A DNA stretch of 44,908 nt from Archangium sp. (lineage in GTDB: Bacteria > Myxococcota > Myxococcia > Myxococcales > Myxococcaceae). Both the position numbers and the translations under genes were made by a program. Numbering within the stretch: the first letter of the stretch is position 1; each line of letters starts with the position of its first letter. The notes beneath the pieces are model-generated. The model ran no database searches and was not told where the DNA came from. It saw only the letters and a program-made list of their open reading frames with translations. Positions 15,770 to 24,454 of this stretch are shown here, one piece after another. Location of the stretch: assembly GCA_030695565.1 (NCBI GenBank), contig JAUYRZ010000025.1, forward strand, positions 1-44,908, in the 5' to 3' direction.

Positions 15770-16125
15770 GTGGGCGAGTCGTAGCACGCAACGCGCAACC
15801 CGGCAGCGGTTCTGTCCGACTCAGAAGAGCACAGTGACCGCATCTCTCCCTCTCCCCCGCGGGGGAGAGGGTCGGGGAGAGGGCTGACCGTGTCTTCTGC
15901 CGCCTCCCCAGAATCGACGGGGCAGTCTCGGAGGGCTCGCTTGACCGAATGACCACCGGCAACGGCTGCGATGCTCTCATCGCTCGATGCCGCCTCCGCG
16001 CTCATCCGCGACACGCCTCGAAAGTGGAGCCAACAAGGCTTTCGAGCATCGAGCGCAGTCAAGATGCCACGGCTGCACGATTCGGAACGGCTCACTCTCG
16101 ACGTCGATTCGCAGCCGAACGGTGA
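15770..16125. other. 356-base intergenic stretch between two minus-strand genes
   Basis: Upstream region of the TPR gene, downstream of nothing recognisable, and following hutH in the opposite sense of transcription. It contains one REP-like element (15846-15883). An open frame on the minus strand runs through the repeat, but it translates the repeat and lacks the G/C-biased third positions of real genes here. No terminator, tRNA or convincing promoter was seen. Confidence 0.6.
15846..15883 (+). repeat. REP-like palindromic element, copy 5
   Basis: Complete copy, nearly identical to copy 2 in recG: a perfect CTCTCCCCC/GGGGGAGAG stem with a CGC-type centre, followed by GGTCGGGGAGAGGG. It lies about 80 bases upstream of the TPR gene start. 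Confidence 0.85.
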
Positions 16126-17655
16126 CTAACTGCAGGCCGCGCGCACGGTCGCCAGCAGCTCGCCGGAGTCGAGCAGCGCCGCGACCGCGTTGATGTCCTT
16201 GTGTAGCTCCCGATCGACATCCATGTGCGAGACGCGCGAACGAATGAGATCGTGCGCCGCCTTCACGCCCCGGCCCGGCACGGTCTTCTTCGGGTCGCGG
16301 AAGTCGAGCGCCTGCGCCGCCACCAGCAGCTCGATGGCCGCCACGTAGCGCGCGTGCTCCACCACCTGCCGGGCCTTGAGCGCCGCGGTCATGCCCATCG
16401 AGACGTGATCTTCGCGCCCGGCCGAGCTGGGAATGGAGTCGACCGAAGCGGGGTGACAGAGGATTCGCGATTCCGCCACCAGCGCCGCCGAGGTGACCTG
16501 CGCGATCATGAAGCCCGAGTTGAGGCCCGAGTTGCGCGCGAGGAAGGGCGGCAGACCCGAGAGCGCAGGGTTCACCATCTGCTCCACCCGGCGCTCGCTG
16601 ATCGACGAGAGCTGCGTGAGCGACATGGCCACCACGTCGAGCGCGAAGCTGATCGGCTGGCCGTGAAAGTTGCCCGCCGAGACGATCTCTCCGGTGTCGG
16701 CGAAGACGAGTGGGTTGTCGGTACCCGCGTTGACCTCCACCTCGAGGATGCGCCGGGCGAAGGTCAGACCTTCACGCGCCGCTCCGTGCACCTGGGGAAT
16801 GCAGCGCATCGAGTAGGGATCCTGCACCTTCGCGCAGTCGGCGTGCGTCTCCACCAGCGCGGAGTCTTTGAGCAGCGAGCGCATGTGCGTGCTCACCGTG
16901 CCGTGACCGGGGTGTGGCCGCACCGCGTGCACCGCTTCGATGAACGGCTGATGCGAGCCCAACATGCCTTCGATGGTCATCGCGCCGGCGATGTCGAACA
17001 GCTCGGCCAGTTCTTCCGCGTGCAGCAGCGTCGGCACGCCCACCGCGCACATCGCCTGGGTACCGTTCACCAGCGTGAGTCCCTCTTTGGCTTCCAGCAC
17101 GACCGGCTCGAGGCCCGCCTTTCGAAGCGCATCGCGGCCCGGCATGCGCACGCCGTCGAAGAACGCTTCACCCTCACCGATGATCACCAGCGCCAGGTGC
17201 GCCAGCGGCGCGAGATCGCCCGACGCGCCCACCGAGCCTCGCTCCGGAACGACCGGGGTCACGCCGCGATTGAGCATCTCCACCGCCAGCTTCAGGGTCG
17301 AGGGCCGCACCCCCGAGAAGCCCTTCGCCAGCACGTTGCAGCGCAAGAGCAGCAGCCCCCGCGCTTCAGGAATCGAGAGCGGCTGCCCCACGCCCGCCGC
17401 GTGGCTGACGATCAGGTTGCGCTGCAGGGTCTGCAGATCCTTCTTCTCGATGCGCACCTCGGCGAGCGTGCCGAAGCCGGTGTTGATGCCGTACGAGGCC
17501 TCGTCACCCGCCGCGACCTTGTCCACCAGCGCCCGGGCCTTCGCCACGCGGTCGAGCGAATCGGCGGTGACCTCGACCGGGCGATTGCGCGCGGCCACGT
17601 CGCGGATGTCGGAGAGCGAGAGCGTGTTTCCATCGAGCTGCAGAGGCGTCGTCAT
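16126..17655 (-). CDS. hutH: Histidine ammonia-lyase
   Basis: HutH deaminates histidine to urocanate, the first step of histidine breakdown. The self-forming MIO electrophile comes from Ala144-Ser145-Gly146 in [12 protein letters not shown], which is intact. The catalytic Tyr in [10 protein letters not shown] (Y55) is present too. The 509-residue length is normal. The ATG at 17655 is unambiguous. No hutU, hutI or hutG lies nearby, so the rest of the pathway must be elsewhere. Related MIO enzymes act on Tyr or Phe; the overall sequence looks like HutH, but substrate choice was not tested by residue-level comparison. It is divergent from lysC, 82 bases apart. Confidence 0.93.
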   Translation of the reverse strand: MTTPLQLDGNTLSLSDIRDVAARNRPVEVTADSLDRVAKARALVDKVAAGDEASYGINTGFGTLAEVRIEKKDLQTLQRNLIVSHAAGVGQPLSIPEARGLLLLRCNVLAKGFSGVRPSTLKLAVEMLNRGVTPVVPERGSVGASGDLAPLAHLALVIIGEGEAFFDGVRMPGRDALRKAGLEPVVLEAKEGLTLVNGTQAMCAVGVPTLLHAEELAELFDIAGAMTIEGMLGSHQPFIEAVHAVRPHPGHGTVSTHMRSLLKDSALVETHADCAKVQDPYSMRCIPQVHGAAREGLTFARRILEVEVNAGTDNPLVFADTGEIVSAGNFHGQPISFALDVVAMSLTQLSSISERRVEQMVNPALSGLPPFLARNSGLNSGFMIAQVTSAALVAESRILCHPASVDSIPSSAGREDHVSMGMTAALKARQVVEHARYVAAIELLVAAQALDFRDPKKTVPGRGVKAAHDLIRSRVSHMDVDRELHKDINAVAALLDSGELLATVRAACS

Positions 17656-17721
17656 GACCTTTGGCTATCCACCACGGCACCCGGCTTCGCAAGAGACTCG
17701 CGTGACGCGTCGCGACAAAGT

Positions 17722-17737
17722 AAGGGGCCTCCCCCTT
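17722..17737 (+). promoter_or_regulatory. Hairpin sequestering the lysC ribosome-binding site
   Basis: AAGGGG, a CCTC loop and CCCCTT form a perfect six-pair hairpin that ends at the base before the lysC ATG. The left arm is also the best ribosome-binding sequence for lysC, so folding would hide it. Regulation is inferred; only the inverted repeat is observed. Confidence 0.45.
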
Positions 17738-18955
17738 ATGTTGATTGTTCAGAAGTACGGCGGCACGTCGGTCGGTGACGTGGAGCGCATCAAGAACGTG
17801 GCGAAGAAGGCCATCGCGGCCAAAAAGGCAGGTCACCAGGTGGTGGTGGTCGTCTCGGCGATGAGCGGCGAGACCAATCGCCTGCTCAAGCTGGTGCACG
17901 GCATCACCGAGCGGCCCAACGAGCGCGAACAAGACGTGGTGGTCGCGACGGGTGAGCAGGTGACCATCGGCCTGGTGTCGATCGCCATCGAGTCGCTCGG
18001 CGGCAAGGCCCGCAGCTTCATGGGCCACCAGTGCCGCATCGTGACCGACAGCACCTTCAGCAAGGCGCGCATCAAGCGCATCGACGCCGACGGCATCTTC
18101 GAGGCCCTCAAGAAGGGCGAGATCGCGGTGATCGCCGGGTTTCAGGGCGTCGACGAAGAAGGCAACATCACCACCCTGGGCCGCGGCGGCAGCGACACCA
18201 CGGCGGTGGCCATCGCCGCGGCGATCAAGGCCGACGCGTGCGAGATCTTCACCGACGTCGACGGCGTCTACACCACCGACCCGAACATCGCCCCCCGGGC
18301 GAAAAAGCTCGATCGCATCAGCTACGAAGAGATGCTCGAGCTCGCTTCGGTGGGCGCCAAGGTGCTGCAGATTCGTTCGGTCGAGATCGCGATGAAGTTC
18401 AAGGTGCCGCTCTGGGTGAAGTCGTCGTTCAGCGACGATCCCGGCACGCTGGTCTGTGAGGAGGATGCAACGATGGAAGACATTCTGGTCAGTGGCGTGG
18501 CGCTGGATCGCAACGAAGCCCGCGTCTCGGTGCGCGACGTCCCCGACAAGCCGGGCATGGCCGCGAAGATCTTCGGCGCCCTCGACGAGCGGGCCATCAG
18601 CGTCGACCTGATCGTCCAGAACACGCCGGTGAAGGGCAAGACCGATCTCACCTTCACGGTGGGCAAGGCCGATCTCATCAAGACGCAAGACGTGATGAAG
18701 AAGGTGGTCAAGGCGCTCAAGGCCGGGCCCATCGAGGTCGACGATCAGTGCGCGAAGATCTCCATCGTCGGCGTGGGCATGCGTACGCACTCCGGCGTGG
18801 CGGCGCGCATGTTCAAGACCCTCTCGGCTGAAGGCGTGAACATCCTCGCCATCTCCACCTCGGAGATCCGGGTGTCCTGCCTCATTCCCGGCAAGTACGC
18901 AGAGCTCGCCGTGCGCGCGCTGCACACCGAATTCGGTCTCGACACCAAGGCATGA
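17738..18955 (+). CDS. lysC: Aspartate kinase
   Basis: Phosphorylates aspartate, the first step toward lysine, threonine and methionine. The amino-acid kinase domain starts with [10 protein letters not shown] and includes [24 protein letters not shown] and [13 protein letters not shown]. Two C-terminal ACT domains (about 265-340 and 345-405) are the usual site of feedback inhibition by lysine or threonine. The length of 405 residues fits the monofunctional class. The ATG at 17738 is preceded by an AAGGGG ribosome-binding site that can pair in a hairpin. The longer open frame upstream is antisense to hutH. The stop overlaps the next gene's ATG. Confidence 0.95.
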   Translation: MLIVQKYGGTSVGDVERIKNVAKKAIAAKKAGHQVVVVVSAMSGETNRLLKLVHGITERPNEREQDVVVATGEQVTIGLVSIAIESLGGKARSFMGHQCRIVTDSTFSKARIKRIDADGIFEALKKGEIAVIAGFQGVDEEGNITTLGRGGSDTTAVAIAAAIKADACEIFTDVDGVYTTDPNIAPRAKKLDRISYEEMLELASVGAKVLQIRSVEIAMKFKVPLWVKSSFSDDPGTLVCEEDATMEDILVSGVALDRNEARVSVRDVPDKPGMAAKIFGALDERAISVDLIVQNTPVKGKTDLTFTVGKADLIKTQDVMKKVVKALKAGPIEVDDQCAKISIVGVGMRTHSGVAARMFKTLSAEGVNILAISTSEIRVSCLIPGKYAELAVRALHTEFGLDTKA

Positions 18956-19356
18956 GCCGGCCGCGGGCGATCGCGGTCGTGCTGGCCCTGGCCGGGCTGC
19001 TCGGCCTGGCTGCCGCGTGGCGTTGGCCCGTCACCGCGCCTTCGCTCGATTGCGCGGATGGGGGCCTCGTTCAGTTGGGGCCCGATGGCGTCGCCAGCTG
19101 TCAGCCGGGGGGGCCGCTACCGGCTGGGCAGGCGCTCACCCTGCATCAGAAGTTCGACTGCAACACCGCCACCGAGGCCGACTTCGCCCTGGTGGCCGGG
19201 GTGGGGCCGTCGTTGGCCCACGAGCTGGTGGCTGCCCGTGATTCGGGCTTCGGGAGCTGGGACGAGATCGACGCCGTCTCTGGGGTCGGGGAAACCCGCC
19301 TGAATGCGCTGAAGGCCGCGTGTGAGATCCGAGTGATGGACGCAGGGGTGTGGTAG
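18952..19356 (+). CDS. Exported or membrane-anchored ComEA-like helix-hairpin-helix protein
   Basis: Protein of 134 residues. An N-terminal hydrophobic segment ([18 protein letters not shown]) acts as a signal or anchor. After a Gly/Pro-rich spacer comes a ComEA-type double HhH module at about 68-125: [20 protein letters not shown], and [12 protein letters not shown]. This module binds DNA in natural transformation, but it also occurs in small exported proteins of unknown role. The start overlaps the lysC stop (ATGA) and the next gene follows 9 bases later, giving a coupled set. No other competence genes are in the window. Confidence 0.82.
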   Translation: MSRPRAIAVVLALAGLLGLAAAWRWPVTAPSLDCADGGLVQLGPDGVASCQPGGPLPAGQALTLHQKFDCNTATEADFALVAGVGPSLAHELVAARDSGFGSWDEIDAVSGVGETRLNALKAACEIRVMDAGVW

Positions 19357-19365
19357 AAACCGCGC

Positions 19366-21831
19366 GTGCTCATCTCGTGCGAGAAGTGCTCCACGACGTA
19401 TGTCCTTGACGATGCGCTGATCCCACCTCAGGGGGCTCCAGTTCAGTGCACCCGGTGTGGACACGTCTTTACCGCGCGGTTGACCGCCGCTGAGCCCGCT
19501 CCTCCTCCTCCTCCTCCTCCTCCTCCCCCTCGGGCGCCCGCGGGCATGGGCAGCACCACCATGATGTTCGGGAGCCAACCCCCGCCCCCGCCGCCGGCTG
19601 CGCCCGCGAAGAACACCACCATGATGTTCGGCACGCCCGGCTCGAACGCCGCGCCCCCGCCGCCCGCTCCTCAGGCGCCTCCGAGCGCGCGCAGCACCAT
19701 GATGTTCGGCACGCCCCCGCCTGCGCCTGCCGCCCCGAAGAACCAGACGATGATGTTCGGCACGCCGGTCTCCAACGCCGCGCCGCCGCCGCCTGCCGCT
19801 CCGCCGCCTGCGTCGAAGGCCACCATGGTGTTCGGTGCGCCCCCAGCTGCCCCCGCGGCCGCCGCGAAGAACCAGACGATGATGTTCGGCACGCCGGCCT
19901 CGAACGCCGCCAGCGCCGCGCCGCCGCCGCCGCCGGCTGCGCCCAACCCCAGGCAGACCATGGTGTTCGGTGCTTCCCCCGTCGCTCCGCCCCCTGCGGC
20001 GAAGCAGACGATGGTGTTCGGCACCGCGGCCTCGAACGCGGCGGCAGCCAACGCACCTCAGGCCGCCGCCGCGCCCGCCTCGAAGCAGACGATGGTGTTC
20101 GGCGCTCCCGCACCGGCGGCCCCGAAGAATCAGACGATGATGTTCGGCACGCCTGCTTCGAACGCGGTGTCCGACGGCAACGTGGTGTCCGAAGGGTCGG
20201 AAGAGACGATCATGGACATGCCCGGCCAGTCGTCACGCACGGTGCTGTTCGGCCAGCCGCCCGCCGGGCAGGAGCCTGAAGCCCCAGAGCCGGCGCCTGC
20301 GAAGAACCAGACGATGATGTTCGGCCGCCCGGCCGCGATCCCCAAGGTGACTGCGGGCGTGGTCGAACTTGCGGGCATGTCGGCCAACGAAGGCGCTCCC
20401 AACGAGAGCACCGTTCGTGTCGACGTCGCCCAGGTGATCGAAGAGCACGGCGATGATCCCGCGCCCGAGATGCCCCGTCACGATCGCACCCAGCGGTTCG
20501 CGATGACCGAGAGCGGCGGGCTCACGCCCCCGGAAGGGCAGAGCCCGGTTCAGGATCGCCACAACCGCACCCAGCTCTTCGCGATGTCCACCTCGCCGGA
20601 TCGCACGTTGCCGATCGCAGGCCCGGACGACGGCGCGAGCTCGGTGTTCGTGGGTGAGACGACCTTGCCTCCGGGGGCGATGCCTCCGTTCGGCACGGCC
20701 GCGCGCATGGATCTCAGCTCCACGCTGCCGCCCGACCCGATCATGATGGATCCGCCCGGCGTCTCGCTGCTGCACGACCCGGCGAACATGACGCCGCCCG
20801 AAGCGCAGCCCGCGGCCGAATCGCCGGTGGCCACCACGCTGCCGAACCTTCCCATGCTGCGCGAGCGGCCGATGGCGCCGCTCTCTCTCGAGCTTCCGCC
20901 CGAGCCGATGGGCTCGCCCCAGGATCTCCGGGTTCCCCCTCCACAGAGCCAGCAAGCGGCCCATGAAGACGCGGCAGCCCTGCGCGCGGCGCGCGGTGGT
21001 GGGGCAGGGCGCGCCATCGTGGTCATCCTGATCATCGTGGCGATCGTGCTCGCCGGCGTGCTGGTGTACCGGCTCTTCGGCCGCGACCTGCTGGGCAGCG
21101 CGGTGCCGGTCGAGGCGATCCAGACCACCGAGCAGGCGCTGGCCACGTTGCGGCTCGACGATCAGGCTTCGCAGGAGAAAGCGGTGGCCCAGCTCACCTC
21201 GGTGCTGGCCGCGCATCCCGGGCTTCCCGAGACGCAGGGTGCGCTGGTGATCGCCATGGCGCTGCGGCTCGACGACGTGCAGGGCCAGGTCACCCGCGCC
21301 GCCAGCACCTTGCGTTCGCTCAAGTCGAACGAGGGGCCCGCCGGAGACATCGCGAAGCTCGAGGCGAAGATCGCCGCGAACGAGGTGGCTGCGAAGGAGC
21401 TCAAGACGCAGCTCGAGGCGGGCGTCGCCGCGCTGCAGAGCCTGACCCCGAACGTGGTGGCGGGTACGTCTGCACACCTGGCGATGATTCGCGCCGACGG
21501 GCTGGCGCGGGGCGTGTTGGGTGACGCCGAGGCGCTCACCCGGCCGGTTGCCTACAAGCAGCGCACCGAGACTCGGGACGACTGGGTCGATCTGATCGAG
21601 CCTGAGTACGCGCTCAACGGCGGCTCTTCAGTCGACGAGGCGATCGCCCAGCTGATCGCGCTGAAGGCCCGCGGCTCGAACAAGACTTTCCTGCGGCCCT
21701 ACGTGTTGCTGGCCCGGTTGCAGTTGAAGAAGGGCGAAGCGCAGGCCGCACGTGAAGAGCTCGAGCAGGTCACCACGATGAACTCGCGTCACGAGATCGC
21801 GCGCGAGCTGCTGGCCTCCATCGCCAAGTAG
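19366..21831 (+). CDS. Zinc-ribbon (MJ0042-type) membrane protein with a T-M-x-F-G repeat array
   Basis: Protein of 821 residues starting at GTG 19366. Residues 1-35 form an MJ0042-type zinc ribbon with C5-x2-C8 and C28-x2-C31. Next comes a Pro/Ala-rich disordered region (about 40-320) holding 12 copies of a short motif, usually [QST]-T-M-[MV]-F-G, many flanked by P-A-K-N before and T-P-x-S-N-A after. Two looser R-T-Q-x-F-A-M motifs follow. A single TM segment lies at about 549-570 (IVVILIIVAIVLAGVLVYRL), then about 250 helical, TPR-like residues predicted to be outside the membrane. The zinc-ribbon/linker/TM/outer-domain order resembles the GltJ class of myxobacterial motility proteins, but I see no GYF domain and do not claim orthology. 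Role unknown. Confidence 0.8.
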   Translation: MLISCEKCSTTYVLDDALIPPQGAPVQCTRCGHVFTARLTAAEPAPPPPPPPPPPRAPAGMGSTTMMFGSQPPPPPPAAPAKNTTMMFGTPGSNAAPPPPAPQAPPSARSTMMFGTPPPAPAAPKNQTMMFGTPVSNAAPPPPAAPPPASKATMVFGAPPAAPAAAAKNQTMMFGTPASNAASAAPPPPPAAPNPRQTMVFGASPVAPPPAAKQTMVFGTAASNAAAANAPQAAAAPASKQTMVFGAPAPAAPKNQTMMFGTPASNAVSDGNVVSEGSEETIMDMPGQSSRTVLFGQPPAGQEPEAPEPAPAKNQTMMFGRPAAIPKVTAGVVELAGMSANEGAPNESTVRVDVAQVIEEHGDDPAPEMPRHDRTQRFAMTESGGLTPPEGQSPVQDRHNRTQLFAMSTSPDRTLPIAGPDDGASSVFVGETTLPPGAMPPFGTAARMDLSSTLPPDPIMMDPPGVSLLHDPANMTPPEAQPAAESPVATTLPNLPMLRERPMAPLSLELPPEPMGSPQDLRVPPPQSQQAAHEDAAALRAARGGGAGRAIVVILIIVAIVLAGVLVYRLFGRDLLGSAVPVEAIQTTEQALATLRLDDQASQEKAVAQLTSVLAAHPGLPETQGALVIAMALRLDDVQGQVTRAASTLRSLKSNEGPAGDIAKLEAKIAANEVAAKELKTQLEAGVAALQSLTPNVVAGTSAHLAMIRADGLARGVLGDAEALTRPVAYKQRTETRDDWVDLIEPEYALNGGSSVDEAIAQLIALKARGSNKTFLRPYVLLARLQLKKGEAQAAREELEQVTTMNSRHEIARELLASIAK

Positions 21832-22557
21832 TCACCGCTGAGCCAATCGAGACTCGACCGGCAGCAGCGTCGCAAACCCTGCGAACAGCTCCGCCGTCAG
21901 CCGCGGCTTCGAGCCCGGCGCTTCCGTTCTCAACCAGTCATTGAGCCGCTTGCCCGAAGCCGTCCTCATTTGAGTCGGAGCGTTCAGGTTCATCCGGTAC
22001 CGCACCACCCCGCGCGCGACCCGGTGAATGACCAGCACCGTGCCGTCGGCCTCGACGTCTTCCACCACGCCGACATGGGTCAGCCCGTCGTTGACCTGGC
22101 CATCGCGGTTCTGATCGGAGGTCTCTTTGAAGAAGACCAGGTCACCGGGGAGCGGCCGGCCGCCTTCGAAGATGCGCCCGTGGCGTGAAGCGAAGCGCCA
22201 CATCGCGGTCACGCCGTTGTCGCCGGGCTCGGCCTCGGTGAGCAGGTTGACCCCCAGCGGCTCGTAGATGGCTTTGACGAAGCTGGTGCAGTCGTCGCCG
22301 TAGCGTTTGCCGCCCACCACCACGCGGTTCTTGCCCACCAGGCCCTGCGCCGTGCCGACCGCCGTCGCGCGGGCACCCGCGGCCACCACCAGGGGCGCGG
22401 CCGGGCGCTCTTTTACCTCGGGGATCTCCCGCGTCGCTGCCGGCCGGGCGAAGGGCTCGTACCGCTCGACGAACAGGTGCCTGCCGCCGACGGGCGCACC
22501 GGTCGCGCAGCCGGTGCCGACGAGAGCGAACGCCGCGCTGAGCAGGAGGAAGCGCAT
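21832..22557 (-). CDS. NlpC/P60-like lipoprotein, putative cell-wall hydrolase
   Basis: Protein of 241 residues with a lipoprotein signal and lipidated Cys17 (ALVGTGC). The middle carries an NlpC/P60-like papain fold: the catalytic Cys90 in YGDDCTSFV, the general-base His161 in GLTHVGVVED, and a candidate third polar residue in VLVIHR. GDLVFF, just before the His strand, is typical of the family. Such enzymes usually cleave peptidoglycan stem peptides. The fold call rests on these motifs; overall similarity looks distant. The stop codon abuts that of the convergent zinc-ribbon gene with no spacer. Confidence 0.78.
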   Translation of the reverse strand: MRFLLLSAAFALVGTGCATGAPVGGRHLFVERYEPFARPAATREIPEVKERPAAPLVVAAGARATAVGTAQGLVGKNRVVVGGKRYGDDCTSFVKAIYEPLGVNLLTEAEPGDNGVTAMWRFASRHGRIFEGGRPLPGDLVFFKETSDQNRDGQVNDGLTHVGVVEDVEADGTVLVIHRVARGVVRYRMNLNAPTQMRTASGKRLNDWLRTEAPGSKPRLTAELFAGFATLLPVESRLAQR

Positions 22558-22599
22558 GGCACACAGCCTCGCCCAGGCCCGGTCGAGGTCAAATAAGTG

Positions 22600-22632
22600 C
22601 TCCCTCTCCCGTCGGGAGGGTCGGGGTGAGGG
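22600..22632 (+). repeat. REP-like palindromic element, copy 6
   Basis: CTCCCTCTCCC, a GTC centre, GGGAGGG, then TCGGGGTGAGGG. It is a slightly shortened copy in the gap between two divergent lipoprotein genes. Confidence 0.8.
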
Positions 22633-22658
22633 CCGAACATCGGTGGTAAGAGCACCCC

Positions 22659-24302
22659 GTGCGTCACTTCCTCGCTCTTCTGCTGCTCCTGGCCGGTTGC
22701 CGCGACAGCGCTTTTCAGACGGCCACGCGCCTCAACACGCTCGACGGCTGGAAACGGTTCATCGCCGACAACCCGAAGGATGAAGGCGTCGACGCCGCCC
22801 AGCAGCGCGTGGAGGAGCTCGCCTTCGCCGACGCGCAGGGCGCGCACACGGTGGTGGCCTACAAACGTTTCCTCGAGGAGTACCCCGAAGCCGAGAAGGC
22901 GCCGACGGTGCGCAAGCTGCTCGAGTCGATCCGCTTCAACGCCGCGATGGAGCGCAACACCGCCCACGCCCTGAGGCAGTTCCTGCGTGATCACCCCGAT
23001 GGAGCGCACCGGGAAGAAGTCGACGCGAAGCTCTCGAAGCTCGAGCTCGAGGAGCTGGTCACCTCGGAAGATCCGAAGGCGCTGGAGACCCTGGTACGCA
23101 AGCACCCGGAAGATCCCCGCGTCGAGCAGGCGAACACCCGGATCGACGACGCGACGTGGGCCGAGGCGCGCAGTGCGCAGGCGCTCTACAGCTACCTGCG
23201 CGATTTCCCCGCGGGGCGTCACCGCGATGAGACGCGCAAGAAGCTGCTCTCGCTGCAGCTCGACGGGCTGTTGGTGTCAGGAGCACTCGAACAGGCGCGG
23301 GTGATCGCGGGTAAGGCGCCGCTCGCCAAGGAGCTGCCCGACCTCACCGCGCGGCTCACCCGGGCGGAGCAGGTGGCCGTGTTGCAGCGCTCGAAGGATG
23401 AGCGGGTGGCACAGGCGTTCGCGGGCCAGTCGTTGCGTTCGCTCGATGATCTCGTCAAGTCGTTCGCGGCGCGGGATGCCCTGGAGCGCTGGCAGGCGGC
23501 GGAGGAGGCGGGGGCGCAGGTCAGTGTGCTCGCCATCGACCCGCTCCTCGAGCAGATCCGCAGCGCGCGCTCGCCCCTGGTGCGTCAGCGGGCCTTCGAC
23601 AGCCTGGGCCGGGTGTTGCGCTCGTTGCCCCGCGCGGTCGCCGAGTACGAAGTGGCGACCCGGGTGGAGCTGCTGCAGGCGCAAGCCAGCGACGCTCAGC
23701 TGGTGTTGACGTTGGCCGTGCTGCTCGATCTCACCGGTCAGCTCGATCGTGCGTCGACCGAGTACCAGCGCATGTGGGACGCGTTGAACCCCGATCCGAT
23801 CGTGCTGCGGCGTTGGTCGGACATCCGGCGTGAGCGGCGGCAGTTCTTCTCGTCGGCGGTGGTGGCCAGGCAGCTCTCGGCGTGGGCCAAAGGCGTGGCG
23901 GATGCGGCGATCGAGCCCGGCCCGCTCTCTGCGCTCTCGGCGAGCCGTGAGCTGTGCGGCGCGGTGGAGATGGCGCGTTTCGCCGAGCAGATCATCGAAG
24001 GCGCTTCGAAGGAGAAGACCGACTTTCCCGACGACATCGCCGCGTTCCTGGTGCGAGCGCGCGAGGCGCGGAGGTTGACCGAGGCCAAGCTGCGCGACGC
24101 TGAACTTCAGCTGCTGGCCGTCGACGCCACCGCGAGACGATGTGACGACGCTGCGGTCACCGAGCGGCTCAAGGAAGGCGAACAGCGCCGCATCGCTTCA
24201 CTCGGTGCGCTCAAGCAGAAGCCGCCGCGTGAGCTGGCCCTGATCCTGGAGATCGTCCGAGAGCGAGACCCGTCACCTCAGGTCCGCGAAGCCGCAAAAT
24301 AG
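22659..24302 (+). CDS. TPR-like lipoprotein, 547 residues
   Basis: The start is GTG at 22659. The signal is short and ends in a clear lipobox, LLLLLAGC, with lipidated Cys14. The first 250 residues contain several helical repeats of about 40 residues with the pattern A-x-x-A-Y-x-x-F-L-x-x-x-P and variants ([47 protein letters not shown]), similar to TPR or YbgF-type repeats. The rest is helical without a domain I recognise. It is probably an envelope scaffold; the function is unknown. It lies between REP-like elements at both ends. Confidence 0.78.
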   Translation: MRHFLALLLLLAGCRDSAFQTATRLNTLDGWKRFIADNPKDEGVDAAQQRVEELAFADAQGAHTVVAYKRFLEEYPEAEKAPTVRKLLESIRFNAAMERNTAHALRQFLRDHPDGAHREEVDAKLSKLELEELVTSEDPKALETLVRKHPEDPRVEQANTRIDDATWAEARSAQALYSYLRDFPAGRHRDETRKKLLSLQLDGLLVSGALEQARVIAGKAPLAKELPDLTARLTRAEQVAVLQRSKDERVAQAFAGQSLRSLDDLVKSFAARDALERWQAAEEAGAQVSVLAIDPLLEQIRSARSPLVRQRAFDSLGRVLRSLPRAVAEYEVATRVELLQAQASDAQLVLTLAVLLDLTGQLDRASTEYQRMWDALNPDPIVLRRWSDIRRERRQFFSSAVVARQLSAWAKGVADAAIEPGPLSALSASRELCGAVEMARFAEQIIEGASKEKTDFPDDIAAFLVRAREARRLTEAKLRDAELQLLAVDATARRCDDAAVTERLKEGEQRRIASLGALKQKPPRELALILEIVRERDPSPQVREAAK

Positions 24303-24303
24303 T

Positions 24304-24346
24304 CTCCCTCTCCCTGCGACAGCGGGGAGAGGGTCGGGGTGAGGGG
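24304..24346 (+). repeat. REP-like palindromic element, copy 7
   Basis: CTCCCTCTCCC, a longer TGCGACAG loop, then GGGGAGAGGGTCGGGGTGAGGGG. It starts right after the stop of the upstream lipoprotein gene and lies between convergent genes. The remaining bases to 24454 hold no gene I can support. Confidence 0.85.
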
Positions 24347-24454
24347 CCGCACGGCGACGCTGCTCGCGATGGCCATTTCCACCGCGCGAAGAGAACTTTC
24401 AGGTGCGCAGGGTGGCCCCTTGTATGTGCGCCCGCTGGCGCAGGGCGAGGGGGA

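Noticed and set aside
13781..15784. Long open frame on the plus strand antisense to the TPR gene (similar long frames lie opposite hutH, recG and lon).
   Set aside because: Typical of high-GC DNA, where a frame complementary to a real gene lacks stop codons. The products are Arg/Leu/Gln-rich and show no domains, while the opposite strand encodes clear families.
15766..16095. Minus-strand open frame of about 109 codons in the gap upstream of the TPR gene.
   Set aside because: It translates straight through a REP-like element and does not show the G/C third-position bias of real genes here.
18952..19356. Natural competence locus, suggested by the ComEA-like domain.
   Set aside because: No ComEC, DprA, ComF or pilus genes are in the window, and the short exported HhH protein occurs widely outside competence.
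19500..20325. Regularly repeated DNA in the zinc-ribbon gene considered as a CRISPR array or tandem repeat locus.
   Set aside because: The repeats vary in length and sequence and stay in one reading frame encoding the T-M-x-F-G motif, so they are protein repeats.
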